DNA from: JAAYCI01 sp964369525
GTDB taxonomy: Bacteria; Bacillota; Clostridia; Oscillospirales; Ruminococcaceae
Assembly (NCBI GenBank): GCA_964369525.1
Contig: CAYJEW010000005.1
Coordinates: 1-64,000, forward strand
Reading direction: 5' to 3'
Length of the DNA: 64,000 nt
In this document: positions 8,337 through 17,385 of the stretch, piece by piece
How positions within the stretch are numbered: position 1 is the first letter of the stretch
Layout: every line of letters begins with the position of its first letter
Made by a program: the position numbers and the translations under genes
The notes under the pieces: generated by a model
Told to the model about the DNA's origin: nothing
The model's input: the letters and a program-made list of their open reading frames with translations, nothing else
Databases searched by the model: none

Positions 8337-9545
8337 CTAAAGCTTTATGTTTTTGTTGCGATCGGATTTACTTTTTTTGGTGGAGGGTTCAGATTTTGGC
8401 TTTTTTGGGCGGGGCATATCGCCTATGGTGCCGCGCTTGCGGCGGCTTACAAAAACAGCCAGAATAACTACCAGCGCAACTATGGCCGCCAAAACAGCAA
8501 GCAGTGCGCCTGTGGTGAGAGGAGACATGCCAAAAAACGACAGCGGCAGGCCGCTTGCAGAGGGAGAGGCCTCGGAGCCGGTGGCAGAGCCTAGCCTATA
8601 TACAGGCGGTAGGCCTTCTTGTAGGCGGGCTTGTGAGGATAGCGCCAGTAGAGACAGTGCGGTTAGCTCTGTGCTTTCGGTGCTGTCGGGGCTGGCGGCA
8701 AAGCCTCCGCTGTTTGTTTGAAAAACCAGCAGCCCGTCGGCGGGGGAGGGGGAGTTTTCGGACAAGGTGGTTTCGGATAAGCATCCCAGCGCAATGACGG
8801 CTTCGGCTGTGGCTTGTGCGTTTGGCGCGCCGTTTACGTCAAAGCCGCCAAAGTTGCCAATGTTGGCCCTTAGCCAGCCACGGGACGCGGCAACGGCTTC
8901 TTCAACAGCGCTTTCGCTGCGATAGAACGCCAGCGCTTGCAGCACCCGAGATGTGGTGAGTGCATCTGAGATGCCACTCTCGCCATAGCCGCCGTCGGGG
9001 TTGCGGGAGGAGGCGAGCACAGCGGCAAGCTCGGCAGGTTGTAGCTGTGAGGGAGCGGGCAGGCCTATGGGGCCGAATAAAAGCAGGGCTAAGCGTGTGG
9101 CTTCTGTGCCTGCGGTTGCAACGGTGTCGTTATTTGTGAAGGCGGCCAGCAGTATATCGGCGTCTACATCAGGGCTTTGGCCTGCGGCGGCCCATACCAT
9201 GGCCTGCCACGCAGATGCGCTTAGCTCTTGCTGTGCGGCGGCACCGCTTTGGATATGTGCGGACAGCGCCTGTAGATACTGCTGGACATGATTGCTGTTT
9301 TCATCTATGCTACCGCTACGCAGTAGCGCAAGTACGGTTAGCTCGCCGCCAATGGCAGGTGAGGTGGCGTTTGTTTGTAGCCATTCGGAGGCAAGGCTGG
9401 CCTCTAAAGGAAGCTGGAAAAATTCTTCGGTTTGCTCGGCAGCAGAGCTGTCTTGAGTAGTATTTAATGCGTATGCAGGTAGCGCAAAACAAACTATAAG
9501 CATAATGCTTACTATAATGGTTATGGCCTGTTTATATTTGCGCAT
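8337..9545 (-). CDS. Exported, membrane-anchored prenyltransferase-repeat protein
   Basis: A 402-residue surface protein. It has a signal peptide (residues 1-26, ending PAYA), then an alpha/alpha repeat region (about 50-320) like that of prenyltransferase/squalene-cyclase repeat proteins. The SRNPDGGYGESGISDALTTS and NFGGFDVNGAPNAQATAEAV segments carry the typical DGG(Y/F)G turn followed by a helix with A-T-A. A C-terminal membrane helix (about 342-366) and a strongly basic 35-residue cytoplasmic tail follow. In Clostridia such repeats also occur in transcobalamin-like secreted proteins with DUF4430, but no DUF4430 is visible here. The start ATG has GGAGG 7 bases upstream. The gene is monocistronic and convergent with 7406-8233. 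Confidence 0.78.
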   Translation of the reverse strand: MRKYKQAITIIVSIMLIVCFALPAYALNTTQDSSAAEQTEEFFQLPLEASLASEWLQTNATSPAIGGELTVLALLRSGSIDENSNHVQQYLQALSAHIQSGAAAQQELSASAWQAMVWAAAGQSPDVDADILLAAFTNNDTVATAGTEATRLALLLFGPIGLPAPSQLQPAELAAVLASSRNPDGGYGESGISDALTTSRVLQALAFYRSESAVEEAVAASRGWLRANIGNFGGFDVNGAPNAQATAEAVIALGCLSETTLSENSPSPADGLLVFQTNSGGFAASPDSTESTELTALSLLALSSQARLQEGLPPVYRLGSATGSEASPSASGLPLSFFGMSPLTTGALLAVLAAIVALVVILAVFVSRRKRGTIGDMPRPKKPKSEPSTKKSKSDRNKNIKL

Positions 9546-9670
9546 GGGGTGTCCTCCGAAAATGTGGCGTATTTTAGGTAAAGTAGTATTGTAAAAACCC
9601 TATCATATTTGCAAGATGCAGTCAATTGTGGCGAGAATTGAAATGATGGTGCGTAAACTTAATTTTTTGG

Positions 9671-9699
9671 TTGCAATTCTAAAATAAATGGGATATAAT
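9671..9699 (+). promoter_or_regulatory. Promoter of tRNA-Ser
   Basis: TTGCAA (9671-9676), spacer of 17, TATAAT (9694-9699), about 65 bases before the mature tRNA 5' end. Confidence 0.75.
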
Positions 9700-9764
9700 A
9701 ACACCTGTATCAAAAAAAGCGACGACGCAAGCTGTGGCAATATAGCGGAATGTTTTGACACTTT

Positions 9765-9855
9765 GGAGAAGTACTCAAGAGGTCGAAGAGGCTCCCCTGC
9801 TAAGGGAGTAGGGCGTGAAAGCGTCGCGAGGGTTCGAATCCCTCCTTCTCCGCCA
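9765..9855 (+). tRNA. tRNA-Ser (anticodon GCU)
   Basis: Class II tRNA of 91 bases including an encoded CCA. The acceptor stem GGAGAAG pairs with CTTCTCC before GCCA. The anticodon loop CTGCTAA gives GCU, reading AGC/AGU serine codons. A long variable arm typical of Ser (GTAGGGCGTGAAAGCGTC region) and the T-loop GGGTTCGAATCCC are present. Confidence 0.97.
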
Positions 9856-9888
9856 AAAACAAGCACCCAAAAGGGTGCTTGTTTTTTT
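9856..9888 (+). terminator. Terminator of tRNA-Ser
   Basis: AAGCACCC-AAAA-GGGTGCTT stem and loop extended by A/T pairs, followed by GTTTTTTT, directly after the tRNA. Confidence 0.92.
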
Positions 9889-9981
9889 GCGAAAAGAGAT
9901 TGGGGGATTCAAAGCCAAGGTGGGCATTTTTGTTAAAAAAAGTTAATCAACACGTTTTGCCACACACGCCCTTTATAAGAC

Positions 9982-10010
9982 TTGAACTTAAATTTAAAAC
10001 AGGATATACT
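9982..10010 (+). promoter_or_regulatory. Promoter of the leucine-rich surface protein
   Basis: TTGAAC (9982-9987), spacer 17, TATACT (10005-10010), about 60 bases before the start at 10071. Confidence 0.65.
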
Positions 10011-10070
10011 TTTAATAATTGTTTTAATATAGATAAACTGCTGTTCATTTGGCGGTTGGAGGTTTTAAGT

Positions 10071-11642
10071 ATGACCATTTCAACAAAAACAAAATTGGTG
10101 AGTTTGTTCGCCTTGGTGCTATTTGCGGCGGGTTTATTGTTATCACCAATAGTGGAGGCGGCGACGCCGCCACCCGATGGTTTATATAGTGTCCATGTTA
10201 TGAATGTTGCTAGTAACAATCCCGTTTATATACAGGTTAGAATTGAGAATAATGGGGCTAACGTTGTTTTAGGCGCAGGTCTATCCAGTAACTATACTGG
10301 GGGCCCGCAATTTTTGTCTTGCCTTAGAATGACATATAATGATCCTAGTCGGTCAGCTGGAAATCATGCGGATTCGTTCTCGAATTATATAGGTACGTTC
10401 GATATAAATACAATGTATAACCCTTTTAGCAATCCAACACGAATGGTAGATTCAAGCGGCAACCCTGTCACAGGCGCTTTCCCCAGTGCTATAACCGAAA
10501 TCGGGCATGGTGCGTTTGAGAATTGGACATCGTTAGAAGGCGTGGTCGTTCCGAGCTCTGTTACAATAATAGGGAGCAATGCGTTTGCCGGAAGTGGCGT
10601 AACAAGCGTTGATTTTAGCCAAGCGACAAATTTGACAAATATAAATAGCAGTACGTTTAACGGTTGTACTAATCTTCAATCGATAGACCTTAGCAACACA
10701 AAGATCACAACATTACAAACCCTAAACTTTGTTGGTTGTGCTTCTTTAAGCTCTGTTAACCTGCCGGATTCACTTACCACAATTGGCCATGGGGCTTTTC
10801 AGGATACAAATAACTTAACACGGCTAACGATACCGCCCAATGTTAATAATATATACTCTAATGCTTTTCAGGATCATTCACGTTCACCCAAAACCAAGAC
10901 GCTCACATTTACCGGGGATTTTAACGACAGTTTCTATGATATGGCGATAGACGGCAACACATATGTTAAGTTGCTGTACCCTGCCGGAAACCCGACTTGG
11001 GAAAACAGCTCTTTGGTTCAAAAACTTGTTTCATCGGGCAAGGCAGCGTCGTATATTACTACCACCACTACCACCACACCGCAAACCCCACCTGACGATG
11101 TTATCTACTCAGCAGAAAGAACAAGCACTGCAAACGGGGTTTATACTTTTAGCTCAAGCGGACCTTATAGCGCTTTTACAGGCATTTGGATAAACGGCAG
11201 TGCTATACCGTCTTCATATTATAAGGCTGAGCCAAACGCAGACGGAGGTGTGTCGATAACCTTTACCAATTCTTACGCAAGAACGCTGACTTCAAGCGAA
11301 GAGTATCTGCTGCATTTTGTTTTTAACGGCGGATTTGGCATATTAAATTTCACTAGAGATGAAGTTGCTACTATGGTGCTTACACAGGAAAATTCAAGCA
11401 ATTCAGTTGATAATTTTGAGCCTGCTTCAGAAGAAACCGAAGAACAGCAGACGGTAAGTTCTGAAATTGAAGATACATCACAGACAGAATCACCTGCATC
11501 AAGCTCCGAGGCAATCGATACTGTGCAAGAGCAAGGTGAGGGGCAATCAGGCAATTTAATGATAATATTAATTGCTGTTTTGGCAATTGTGTGCATTGGC
11601 GGCGGTGTGCTTATATTTGTTAAAGCACGGAAAAACAAATAA
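10071..11642 (+). CDS. BspA-like leucine-rich-repeat surface protein
   Basis: A 523-residue secreted, membrane-anchored protein. Signal peptide residues 1-31 end VEAA. LRR_5-type (BspA/TpLRR) repeats span about 130-310; visible units include EIGHGAFENWTSLEGVVVPS, GCTNLQSIDLSNTKI and TIGHGAFQDTNNLTRLTIP. A run of seven Thr and a Pro-rich linker lead to an Ig/X2-like domain (about 345-440). An acidic Ser/Glu stalk and a C-terminal membrane helix (about 497-518) with the basic tail KARKNK follow. The start ATG is preceded by TTGGAGG. The family mediates adhesion or host contact (family knowledge). The gene is visibly more A/T rich in wobble positions than its neighbours and sits right behind a tRNA gene, suggesting acquisition. 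Confidence 0.88.
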   Translation: MTISTKTKLVSLFALVLFAAGLLLSPIVEAATPPPDGLYSVHVMNVASNNPVYIQVRIENNGANVVLGAGLSSNYTGGPQFLSCLRMTYNDPSRSAGNHADSFSNYIGTFDINTMYNPFSNPTRMVDSSGNPVTGAFPSAITEIGHGAFENWTSLEGVVVPSSVTIIGSNAFAGSGVTSVDFSQATNLTNINSSTFNGCTNLQSIDLSNTKITTLQTLNFVGCASLSSVNLPDSLTTIGHGAFQDTNNLTRLTIPPNVNNIYSNAFQDHSRSPKTKTLTFTGDFNDSFYDMAIDGNTYVKLLYPAGNPTWENSSLVQKLVSSGKAASYITTTTTTTPQTPPDDVIYSAERTSTANGVYTFSSSGPYSAFTGIWINGSAIPSSYYKAEPNADGGVSITFTNSYARTLTSSEEYLLHFVFNGGFGILNFTRDEVATMVLTQENSSNSVDNFEPASEETEEQQTVSSEIEDTSQTESPASSSEAIDTVQEQGEGQSGNLMIILIAVLAIVCIGGGVLIFVKARKNK

Positions 11643-12067
11643 TAGTTTAGTGTTTACTTTTATTAAGTTTATAAATGGTAGGGGTTCTAAATGGTGAAAC
11701 CTTTCCAGCCGAGAGCCTCGACACGCATTCGCGTGTTGGGGCTTTTCTCTATTATTAAACAAGTTGCTCGCGTTGAAGTGACAACTTAATTGGTTGATAA
11801 TCAAAAGAAATAGATTAAGGGATTCGAAATATGGTTCTCCAAACAATCTGAATGGCTTTTTCGGTTTTTTACTAAGGATGGAAGAATAAAACAATATAGA
11901 ATATGTTGTGTAATTAAGCGTTATAAACACATGTGCAAGAAGTGGTGTGAAAAACGATATTCTTTGATATAAGAATATATAATAGCATTTACTTTTAGAT
12001 GAATTTATGCCAAAATATTAATATGAAATATAAGAAAACATAAGCAAAATGCTGTAAAGGAGATTTT
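11643..12067. other. Intergenic, A/T rich, no gene seen
   Basis: A stretch of 425 bases between the LRR gene and the chemotaxis receptor. It contains one terminator-like hairpin (11715-11746) and otherwise A/T-rich sequence without a credible open frame. AAGGAG (12057-12062) is the ribosome site of the next gene. Confidence 0.5.
11715..11746 (+). terminator. Terminator downstream of the LRR gene
   Basis: A 12-bp stem with three G-U pairs, GCCTCGACACGC / GCGTGTTGGGGC, loop ATTC, then TTTTCTCT. Confidence 0.75.
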
Positions 12068-13735
12068 ATGAAAAAACTACTTTCCGCAGGTAGTATCACA
12101 GGGAATAAAAAGAGCAGGAAGGGTAAACTATCGACGCAGTTTAATATTATGGTAGCGGTTATGACAACCGTTATTGTTGCTGTGATGATAATTATTAGCG
12201 GCGTGGTGACGGCAAGCAACGTTACGGGCGAGCTTACCGACCAGTGTGTTACCGGTACAAATATGCTGGCGTATGAACTTAGCCTGAATGAAGTGGCTGA
12301 GATGGAAGACAAAACAGAGGTTTTGGAGCGGCTAAAAGAGATTACCGGCTATGAGTACACGATATTTAACGGCGACATTAGAGAGTTTACTACCATTATA
12401 GTAGATGGAGAGCGGGTTGTGGGTACCGCGCTGGACCCCACCATAGCAAACATTGTGCTTAATGAGGGGCAAAGCTATGTGGGCGAGGCTGTGATTTTGG
12501 GTGAGAGCCATATTACATCGTATATACCGTACTACAATGGAAGTGGAGAGATAGTTGGAGTACTGTTTTCGGGAGTTTCGAGCCATGCAAACGATGCCGC
12601 TATAAACAACTCGCTTACCATCTCTATGCTGGTGGGTATAGCCCTGATTTTGGTGGCGTGCATAATTTTGAAAATAGTGGTTGACCGTACGGTGGCAAAG
12701 CCGCTGGCAAAGGTGATGGACGCCGCCCAAAGCATATCGCAAGGGTATATGAATTTTGATTTAGACATTCAGGTAAACAACGAAATAGGGCTTTTGTCTG
12801 ACCAATTTAATGAGATGAAGTATACATTATCATCGCTGAACACAATTTTGGTGGATATGCTTGGCAATATTGCTAAGGGCAACTGGAATGTGGACGCAGG
12901 TAGCCCAGATATATATGTGGGCGACTGGAACCAGCTGTACAACTCGGTAAATGAGATGACAAGCTCTGTAAAAGGCGCACTAACGCAGGTGTCGTCGTCG
13001 GCTATGCAGATATCAGCAAGTGTAGAGCTTGTTTCAAGCGGTGCACAGGCGCTGGCCGAGGGTTCTATTAACCAGGCAGACAGCGTGGACAGGTTGTCGC
13101 AAAGTTTGCAGGATATCTCTGCGCAGGTTGAGGACAACTCTACAAATACCAAAAAGGTTAACGACATTGCGGTTGTTTCGGGTGAGGTTACCAAAGCCAC
13201 ACTTGAAGATATGCAGCAGATGCTTGAGGCCATGAAGGATATTTCGAGCACATCTGAAAATATTGAGAAGGTAATTAAGGTAATTGATGACATTGCGTTC
13301 CAAACAAACATACTGGCGCTGAACGCTGCTGTTGAGGCCGCACGTGCCGGTGCTGCCGGCAAAGGCTTTGCCGTTGTGGCAGACGAGGTGCGCAACCTTG
13401 CGCAAAAATCGGCCGAGGCTGTGCAGAACACAACCCAGCTTATTGATCACTCGATAAACGCTGTGCAGGTGGGCGAGGGGATTGCGCAAAAGGCAAGCGC
13501 ATCGTTTGAAAGCCTTGCGGAGAAGGTGCAGCAGATGGTGGTTACCATTGACGAGATAGCCAAAGCTACCGAGGAGCAGACAGGCGCTATACGAGAGATT
13601 TCGAGCGGCATAGAGCAGATTTCGATGGTGGTGCAGTCTAACACTGCAACAAGCGAGGAGAGCGCCGCCGCAAGCGGAGAGCTTGCCGTGCAGGCAAACA
13701 CACTGCATACGCTGGTGGATAGGTTCCAGCTGTAA
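12068..13735 (+). CDS. Methyl-accepting chemotaxis protein
   Basis: Transmembrane chemoreceptor of 555 residues. TM1 is about 27-50, an extracellular Cache-type sensor about 53-180 (YEYTIFNGDIREFTT and SYIPYYNGSGEIVGVLFSG are typical of a single Cache fold), TM2 about 183-206, HAMP about 207-260, and the signalling coiled coil about 290-555. The hairpin tip AFQTNILALNAAVEAARAG is intact and binds CheA/CheW. The ligand is unknown. No C-terminal CheR-tethering pentapeptide is seen. The start ATG follows AAAGGAG. It is monocistronic, with a strong terminator after it. No che genes are in the window, so its partners lie elsewhere. Confidence 0.95.
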   Translation: MKKLLSAGSITGNKKSRKGKLSTQFNIMVAVMTTVIVAVMIIISGVVTASNVTGELTDQCVTGTNMLAYELSLNEVAEMEDKTEVLERLKEITGYEYTIFNGDIREFTTIIVDGERVVGTALDPTIANIVLNEGQSYVGEAVILGESHITSYIPYYNGSGEIVGVLFSGVSSHANDAAINNSLTISMLVGIALILVACIILKIVVDRTVAKPLAKVMDAAQSISQGYMNFDLDIQVNNEIGLLSDQFNEMKYTLSSLNTILVDMLGNIAKGNWNVDAGSPDIYVGDWNQLYNSVNEMTSSVKGALTQVSSSAMQISASVELVSSGAQALAEGSINQADSVDRLSQSLQDISAQVEDNSTNTKKVNDIAVVSGEVTKATLEDMQQMLEAMKDISSTSENIEKVIKVIDDIAFQTNILALNAAVEAARAGAAGKGFAVVADEVRNLAQKSAEAVQNTTQLIDHSINAVQVGEGIAQKASASFESLAEKVQQMVVTIDEIAKATEEQTGAIREISSGIEQISMVVQSNTATSEESAAASGELAVQANTLHTLVDRFQL

Positions 13736-13754
13736 GCGAGTATATATGAAACAG

Positions 13755-13789
13755 GCCACCCTGCAATTTGATTGCAGGGTGGCTTTTTT
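13755..13789 (+). terminator. Terminator of the chemoreceptor gene
   Basis: 13-bp perfect stem GCCACCCTGCAAT / ATTGCAGGGTGGC, loop TTG, then TTTTTT. Confidence 0.95.
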
Positions 13790-13824
13790 GTGCAGCGAGG
13801 TTTGCGGCAAATATTAAAGCGATT

Positions 13825-13855
13825 CCTTTGCAAGAAACTACATTTTTTGCAAAGG
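13825..13855. repeat. Short inverted repeat in the intergenic region
   Basis: CCTTTGCAA and TTGCAAAGG, 13 bases apart, upstream of the gene at 13985. There is no T run on either side, so this is not an obvious terminator. It could be an operator or hairpin. Confidence 0.35.
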
Positions 13856-13984
13856 GGTGCTTATTATTATGTAAGTAAGGCGCCCCTGCCATTGCCAGGC
13901 AATGAGCAACTAGCAAAGCCGTAAAAATACATGCACAGCAGGGCGAAAATGCATTATATAGGTAGCATAAAAGAGGAAAGTAAC

Positions 13985-16525
13985 ATGAAAAAAGCTGATA
14001 AAAAATACAGACAAATATACCCCAATATTCGGTACTTGGTGGGTGCAAGGCGAGGGGCATATATTAAAAGCAAAAATCTTTTGGCCTGTACTAGCAAAAG
14101 GCGCGAGGGTTCGGGCGTGGTGCCAAAATCATACAGCGTGTGCAACACGGCAACTTTAGACTCGAAATTTGAGTTAAATGTGCTGGAGGGCGCGCTGCCA
14201 AAAGACATAAACGGAAACATGTATATATGCCAGTGTTTAGGAACGCCCGGTACATACATGGTGGGCGACACTAACCTTGTGAAGATAACGTTTAAGCAGG
14301 GAGACGCCGCTATTGAAAACAAGCTTATGTGGAGCCCTGTGGCAATTGCTCGCGCAGCGCTTAGGCGCACAAAGCACCGCTTTGACCACATGGGGGTTAT
14401 GTTTATGGCGCCGGGGCTGGGAATGTTTTCTTACACAGAGGGGGTGTATCTGCTGCCGGACGGGCGGCTGGCCATAACCAGCGATGTGGACAGGCCGTGG
14501 ATAGTGGAAAGAAATACGCTGGCGATAAAAAGCCCGATAGGAAAAAGAAAAGAATGGCTGCCGATGATGGCAGGCGATGCGGGCGATGCAATGGGAAGTG
14601 TGTTTGCGGGGTACAGCAATTCGCATGTTGCGTACACCGATATTGAGAGTGGTGAAGTATTTTTTGTGAACTACCAATACAAGCAGCCTAAAAGTACAAA
14701 TCCCTGTTATCTTTTGCGTTGGGACGGCAAAGGCGAGTTTGAAAAATGGGCTGTGGTGAACGAGCAGGGCGAGAATATACGGGTTATGCAAAGCATACAC
14801 GAGCTTATTTTTACAAGGGATTATATAATTCTTGCAGATACCGCTTTTTTAACAGGCGCAGAGATATTATCGCCATGGAAAAACGCACCACTGCCAAACA
14901 CCAAAACGGTTGTATATATTGTGGATAGGCGACATATGCAGAAAAGTGGCGGTAAGCTGGTGGCAAAAAGGATAGAGATAGATGAGGCATGTATACACTT
15001 AACAGCTGAGTACGAAAACCCCAATGATGTTTTGAGTATATACATGCTGCACACCCCTGCCACAAATACGGCTGAGATAATAAGAAGCTACGATAAAGAT
15101 ATGTACGGCAGGCGATTTGCAGAGCATGTTGTGGGGTACGGCACGCTGCCGGTGCTGGATATATCCAGCGTGGGCAAGCATGTGGTGGATGCAAAAAACA
15201 GCAAGGTTATAACGTCGGAGTACATAAGGGATAAGCGGTGTTGCTGGGGGCCGTATATGTACACATATATGGGCAGGCAAACTCGTGCGCTCGGCGAGCA
15301 GGATTTTTTTGTTATGTTTAAAGGTTTTCAGGCAGAAATGCTGCCCAAAAGAATATATAATGCATACAAAGATGTGAAAAACAGGCGGGTAGCGCTGAAA
15401 GATATGTTTGTGCATAAAACGGTCGAGTGTAACAATTCGATTGCGCGGATAGATAAAAAGAATTTTGGAATAAGCGATATGTATGAGCTGCCGGATAAGG
15501 TGCTACTTTTTACGATATCTTGTATTGAAACAGGTGGAAAAAGTGGAGGGTATCTGCTGGCGGGGATTGCAAGAGATGCTGCAGAAGGGGAGGCTTCGGG
15601 CGGACACGAGTACTGGATATTTAAGGCAGACAAGCTTTCAGATGGGCCTATATGTAAACTGGGGCATAAAATGCTGAACAACTCCATATTGTTTCACACG
15701 CTTTACCTTACACAGCGGCAAGAAAAAGAGCTTGACAAAAAGATACCTGAATATGCGGTGGAGATAAGGGAAGACTACCCTTTAAAAGAGCTTGAGAGGT
15801 ATGGCCCTGAGGTAAAGCAGGTGTTTAAGGATGTTATATATCCATACTTTGAAGATGGGGATAAGGCTAAAAAACAGAAGGTTGAACATGTGCTGGCAGA
15901 GCTTGCAAAAAGGCGGGTTGCAGTGCATGCAGGCAATGAACATATAATTTTAAAAAAGCATGTAGGCAGCGGTAAAGAGTTTTCGCAAAGGTTGTTTGAA
16001 GAGGCGCAGCGAATGATGGCCACAACCGGGTGGCGGATGGTGGCTGTAACAGAGGGCGTGTTGGTAGAGATGCGGCCTACAGAGGGGAAAAAGCAAATGC
16101 GCGGGCCGCATGCCACACGGGCATGCGGAATGGTGAACATAGATGCAGACAGGCTGTTTGCATACATTGCGTCGCAAGAGGGGAGAGCGAATATAGCATG
16201 TGTGGGTAGCGGGTATGTGCGCAAATGCGAAACACTAAAGGCATATAAGGGGGCGGCACGTTGCCGTATGGCGGTAACGCATGTGGTTGATACAGAAAAG
16301 AAGCTATTTGCGTTAAAGCTTGTGTTGCGGCAAAACAGTGGCGCTTTTGCGGCAATCGTGTTTGTTATTAAGGTAGAGCCAATGAACAAAAGCAGATGCA
16401 AGGTGATGTGCATAAGCCATGCAGGTATGCCAAGCAGCGGTATGGTAACAGGCTTTTTAAACACAAAAAAAATGTACGCTGATTTATACAGCATAATGCA
16501 CAAAGCGGCAGAAGATATGGAATAG
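13985..16525 (+). CDS. Carotenoid-cleavage-oxygenase-fold protein fused to a START/SRPBCC-like domain
   Basis: An 846-residue protein. Residues about 45-580 follow the seven-bladed propeller pattern of RPE65/carotenoid oxygenases: ALPKDINGNMYICQCLGTPG (family LPxDLxGxxxRNGP), LPDGRLAITSDVDRPWIVE (family grLlaLxExxxPyxvd) and four candidate iron-ligand histidines. These are His214 in SHVAYTDIESGEVFF (family AHPKxDPxTGElff), His272 in IHELIFTRDYIIL (family HDFaiTxnyxv), His338 in CIHLTAEYENPNDV (family HxxNAyE) and His571 in LFHTLYL. Residues about 590-690 form a charged helical linker. Residues about 695-846 look like a START/SRPBCC lipid-binding-type domain (inference from strand-helix pattern). 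ATG 13985 has AGAGGAAAG 4-11 bases upstream. The substrate is unknown; these enzymes normally need O2. Confidence 0.72.
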   Translation: MKKADKKYRQIYPNIRYLVGARRGAYIKSKNLLACTSKRREGSGVVPKSYSVCNTATLDSKFELNVLEGALPKDINGNMYICQCLGTPGTYMVGDTNLVKITFKQGDAAIENKLMWSPVAIARAALRRTKHRFDHMGVMFMAPGLGMFSYTEGVYLLPDGRLAITSDVDRPWIVERNTLAIKSPIGKRKEWLPMMAGDAGDAMGSVFAGYSNSHVAYTDIESGEVFFVNYQYKQPKSTNPCYLLRWDGKGEFEKWAVVNEQGENIRVMQSIHELIFTRDYIILADTAFLTGAEILSPWKNAPLPNTKTVVYIVDRRHMQKSGGKLVAKRIEIDEACIHLTAEYENPNDVLSIYMLHTPATNTAEIIRSYDKDMYGRRFAEHVVGYGTLPVLDISSVGKHVVDAKNSKVITSEYIRDKRCCWGPYMYTYMGRQTRALGEQDFFVMFKGFQAEMLPKRIYNAYKDVKNRRVALKDMFVHKTVECNNSIARIDKKNFGISDMYELPDKVLLFTISCIETGGKSGGYLLAGIARDAAEGEASGGHEYWIFKADKLSDGPICKLGHKMLNNSILFHTLYLTQRQEKELDKKIPEYAVEIREDYPLKELERYGPEVKQVFKDVIYPYFEDGDKAKKQKVEHVLAELAKRRVAVHAGNEHIILKKHVGSGKEFSQRLFEEAQRMMATTGWRMVAVTEGVLVEMRPTEGKKQMRGPHATRACGMVNIDADRLFAYIASQEGRANIACVGSGYVRKCETLKAYKGAARCRMAVTHVVDTEKKLFALKLVLRQNSGAFAAIVFVIKVEPMNKSRCKVMCISHAGMPSSGMVTGFLNTKKMYADLYSIMHKAAEDME

Positions 16526-16538
16526 ATGCAAGACGCAA

Positions 16539-16572
16539 AACCTCGGGATGCCAAAGGCATCCCGAGGTTTTT
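16539..16572 (+). terminator. Terminator after the oxygenase-like gene
   Basis: 14-bp perfect stem AACCTCGGGATGCC / GGCATCCCGAGGTT with loop AAA and a short T run. Confidence 0.9.
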
Positions 16573-16657
16573 GGCGGTGGCGGCGCTGCTTGCTAATTTG
16601 GGTAAAGCATGCTAGCATAAATTTTATAGTTTGCATTATTTGAAAGCGAGGATAAAT

Positions 16658-17344
16658 ATGGCGGGTGTAGATAGCGGCCTTGCGGCTTGGCAGGCTAATG
16701 CAGAGTTTTGGGATAGTTATATGGGGGATGAATCTAACTATTTTCATTGCGATATAGTGCGCCCGAATGTTGAGCGGATGCTGTGCATAAATAAGCAAGA
16801 TTTTGTGCTGGATATTGCCTGTGGTAACGGTAATTTTTCGGAGCATATGGCGAAAAAAGGCGCAAGGGTGGTAGCGTTTGACTACAGTGTTAACATGATA
16901 GAGCTTGCCAAAAAACGCAGGCAAGATGTTTTGGGTATGGTGGACTTTTGTGTATGTGATGCCACAAGCTATGACCAGCTGATAAAGCTGAAAGCAGACG
17001 TGCCTTTTAGTAAGGCGGTGTGCAACATGGCAGTTATGGATATTGCAGACATAAATCCGCTTTTCAAAGCGGCGTATGATATGCTAAGCGAGGATGGGAT
17101 ATTTGTGTTTGCAACCCATCACCCCTGCTTTACATACGAAAACGGCGATTATTTTACAAGTTGCATAAATAAAGGAGTGGCTATAGAGGGTCAGCCGGTG
17201 CTGCAAAACTATTACCATCGCTCCATGCAGGAAATTTTCAACTCAGCATTCAGTGCAGGGTTTTTTATAGATGCTTTTTGTGAGGTGCCTTTTAACAACG
17301 AGCAAACACCTATTATAATGACCGTACGCTTGCGCAAATGCTAG
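16658..17344 (+). CDS. Class I SAM-dependent methyltransferase
   Basis: A 228-residue Rossmann-fold methyltransferase of the Methyltransf_25/UbiE-like group. Motif I is FVLDIACGNGNFSEHMAKKG (SAM glycine loop); an acidic residue after strand 2 is in VVAFDYSVNMIELAKKR (motif II), with CDATSYDQL as the motif III region. KAVCNMAVMDIADINPLFK matches the motif IV/V segment of small-molecule methyltransferases. FATHHPCFTYENGDYF resembles a motif common in clostridial relatives. The substrate cannot be told. The start ATG 16658 has GCGAGGA upstream. The gene overlaps the first bases of the longest form of the next open frame, so it is probably co-transcribed with the M20 peptidase. Confidence 0.88.
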   Translation: MAGVDSGLAAWQANAEFWDSYMGDESNYFHCDIVRPNVERMLCINKQDFVLDIACGNGNFSEHMAKKGARVVAFDYSVNMIELAKKRRQDVLGMVDFCVCDATSYDQLIKLKADVPFSKAVCNMAVMDIADINPLFKAAYDMLSEDGIFVFATHHPCFTYENGDYFTSCINKGVAIEGQPVLQNYYHRSMQEIFNSAFSAGFFIDAFCEVPFNNEQTPIIMTVRLRKC

Positions 17345-17385
17345 CAATAGCGCACAATGGCAAAACACTAAGGGAGGCAACGCAC

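Noticed and set aside
9603..9866. Minus-strand frame reading GGEGGIRTLATLSRPTP
   Set aside because: It is antisense to tRNA-Ser; this kind of sequence is a well-known false protein arising from serine tRNA genes.
11818..11829. 11-base match to the reverse complement of the tRNA-Ser T-loop (AGGGATTCGAA) as an att site
   Set aside because: Too short, in the opposite orientation and without an integrase; chance is likely.
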